Source: Kluyvera intermedia (GTDB lineage Bacteria; Pseudomonadota; Gammaproteobacteria; Enterobacterales; Enterobacteriaceae). Taken from it: a stretch of 64,000 nt of DNA. The first letter of the stretch is position 1, and every line of letters starts with the position of its first letter. The notes under the pieces were generated by a model, which worked only from the letters and a program-made list of their open reading frames with translations, did no database searches and was not told the origin of the DNA. Position numbers and translations under genes: made by a program. Location of the stretch: NCBI RefSeq assembly GCF_034424175.1, contig NZ_CP139986.1:1736001-1800000 (forward strand). The letters are read 5' to 3'. Below are positions 63,912 through 64,000 of the stretch, one piece after another.

Positions 63912-64000
63912 ATGGTTAATTTGAAAGCAGTCATTCCGGTAGCGGGTTTGGGTATGAATATGTTACCCGCCACAAAGGCAATCCCTAAAGAGATGCTGCC
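63912..64000 (+). CDS. galF: GalF, 5' part only
   Basis: Reads MVNLKAVIPVAGLGMNMLPA and continues to the window edge. The GLGMNMLP instead of GLGTRMLP marks GalF rather than GalU; GalF is a weakly active or regulatory relative of UTP-glucose-1-phosphate uridylyltransferase. It borders the O-antigen cluster in relatives, presumably just beyond this window. Confidence 0.93.
   Translation, partial: MVNLKAVIPVAGLGMNMLPATKAIPKEML

Noticed and set aside
1..64000. CRISPR arrays, tRNA or rRNA genes, prophage
   Set aside because: No regularly spaced direct repeats, tRNA/rRNA signatures, integrase or phage structural genes were seen in the window.

Overview
The window is a chromosomal segment from an Enterobacteriaceae member close to Escherichia, Salmonella and Citrobacter. 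The order thiMD - fbaB - yegS - cyaR - yegQ - baeRS - mdtDCBA - ibs/sib - yegD - alkA - yegE - udk - dcd - asmA - yegH - wza...wcaM - galF matches the E. coli/Citrobacter backbone, and the proteins are recognisable orthologues. A Citrobacter-like genome is my best guess. The genus is inferred, not proven.

Layout. (1) 1-4640 is an accessory left end: the 3' part of a PAS-GAF-GGDEF diguanylate cyclase, then a minus-strand group of small exported proteins. The largest of these, His-rich, is split by a full 768-bp IS1 with a perfect 9-bp target duplication. About 780 bp of AT-rich DNA without genes follows. (2) 4641-7545: a TPP riboswitch controlling thiMD, then fbaB. (3) 7546-15658 is an accessory catabolic/transport island where E. 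coli, as I recall it, has other genes: an enolase-superfamily (mandelate racemase subgroup) enzyme, a complete five-gene Opp/Dpp/Nik-type ABC importer, and an orphan family-1 sugar-binding protein. A CRP box and an inverted repeat lie upstream. (4) 15655-19120: yegS, a HigBA-like toxin-antitoxin pair whose toxin has an in-frame stop, the CyaR small RNA with a CRP site at -41.5, and yegQ (trhP). (5) 19124-30160: the mdtABCD-baeSR efflux and envelope-stress operon on the minus strand. (6) 30188-40269: one Ibs/Sib type I toxin-antitoxin copy, yegD, alkA, a shortened yegE (dgcE), udk, dcd, asmA and yegH. (7) 40270-63787: the whole colanic acid (M-antigen) cluster, from wza to wcaM, preceded by an RcsAB box and a JUMPstart/ops element. 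galF starts at 63912 and runs off the window.

In the colanic acid cluster, manC, manB, gmd, fcl and gmm supply or turn over GDP-sugars. WcaJ loads glucose-1-phosphate on undecaprenyl phosphate. WcaI, E, C, L and A extend the unit; WcaB, F and K decorate it. WzxC flips it, WcaD polymerises it, and Wza/Wzb/Wzc export and control the polymer. Three hairpin repeats of one family sit inside the cluster, and REP elements lie between several other genes.

Most genes are well-known backbone. The parts most worth a second look are the enolase/ABC island, the IS1-broken His-rich locus, the toxin with a premature stop, the YegE that has lost a PAS and its EAL domain, and the nested hairpin repeats in the wca cluster.
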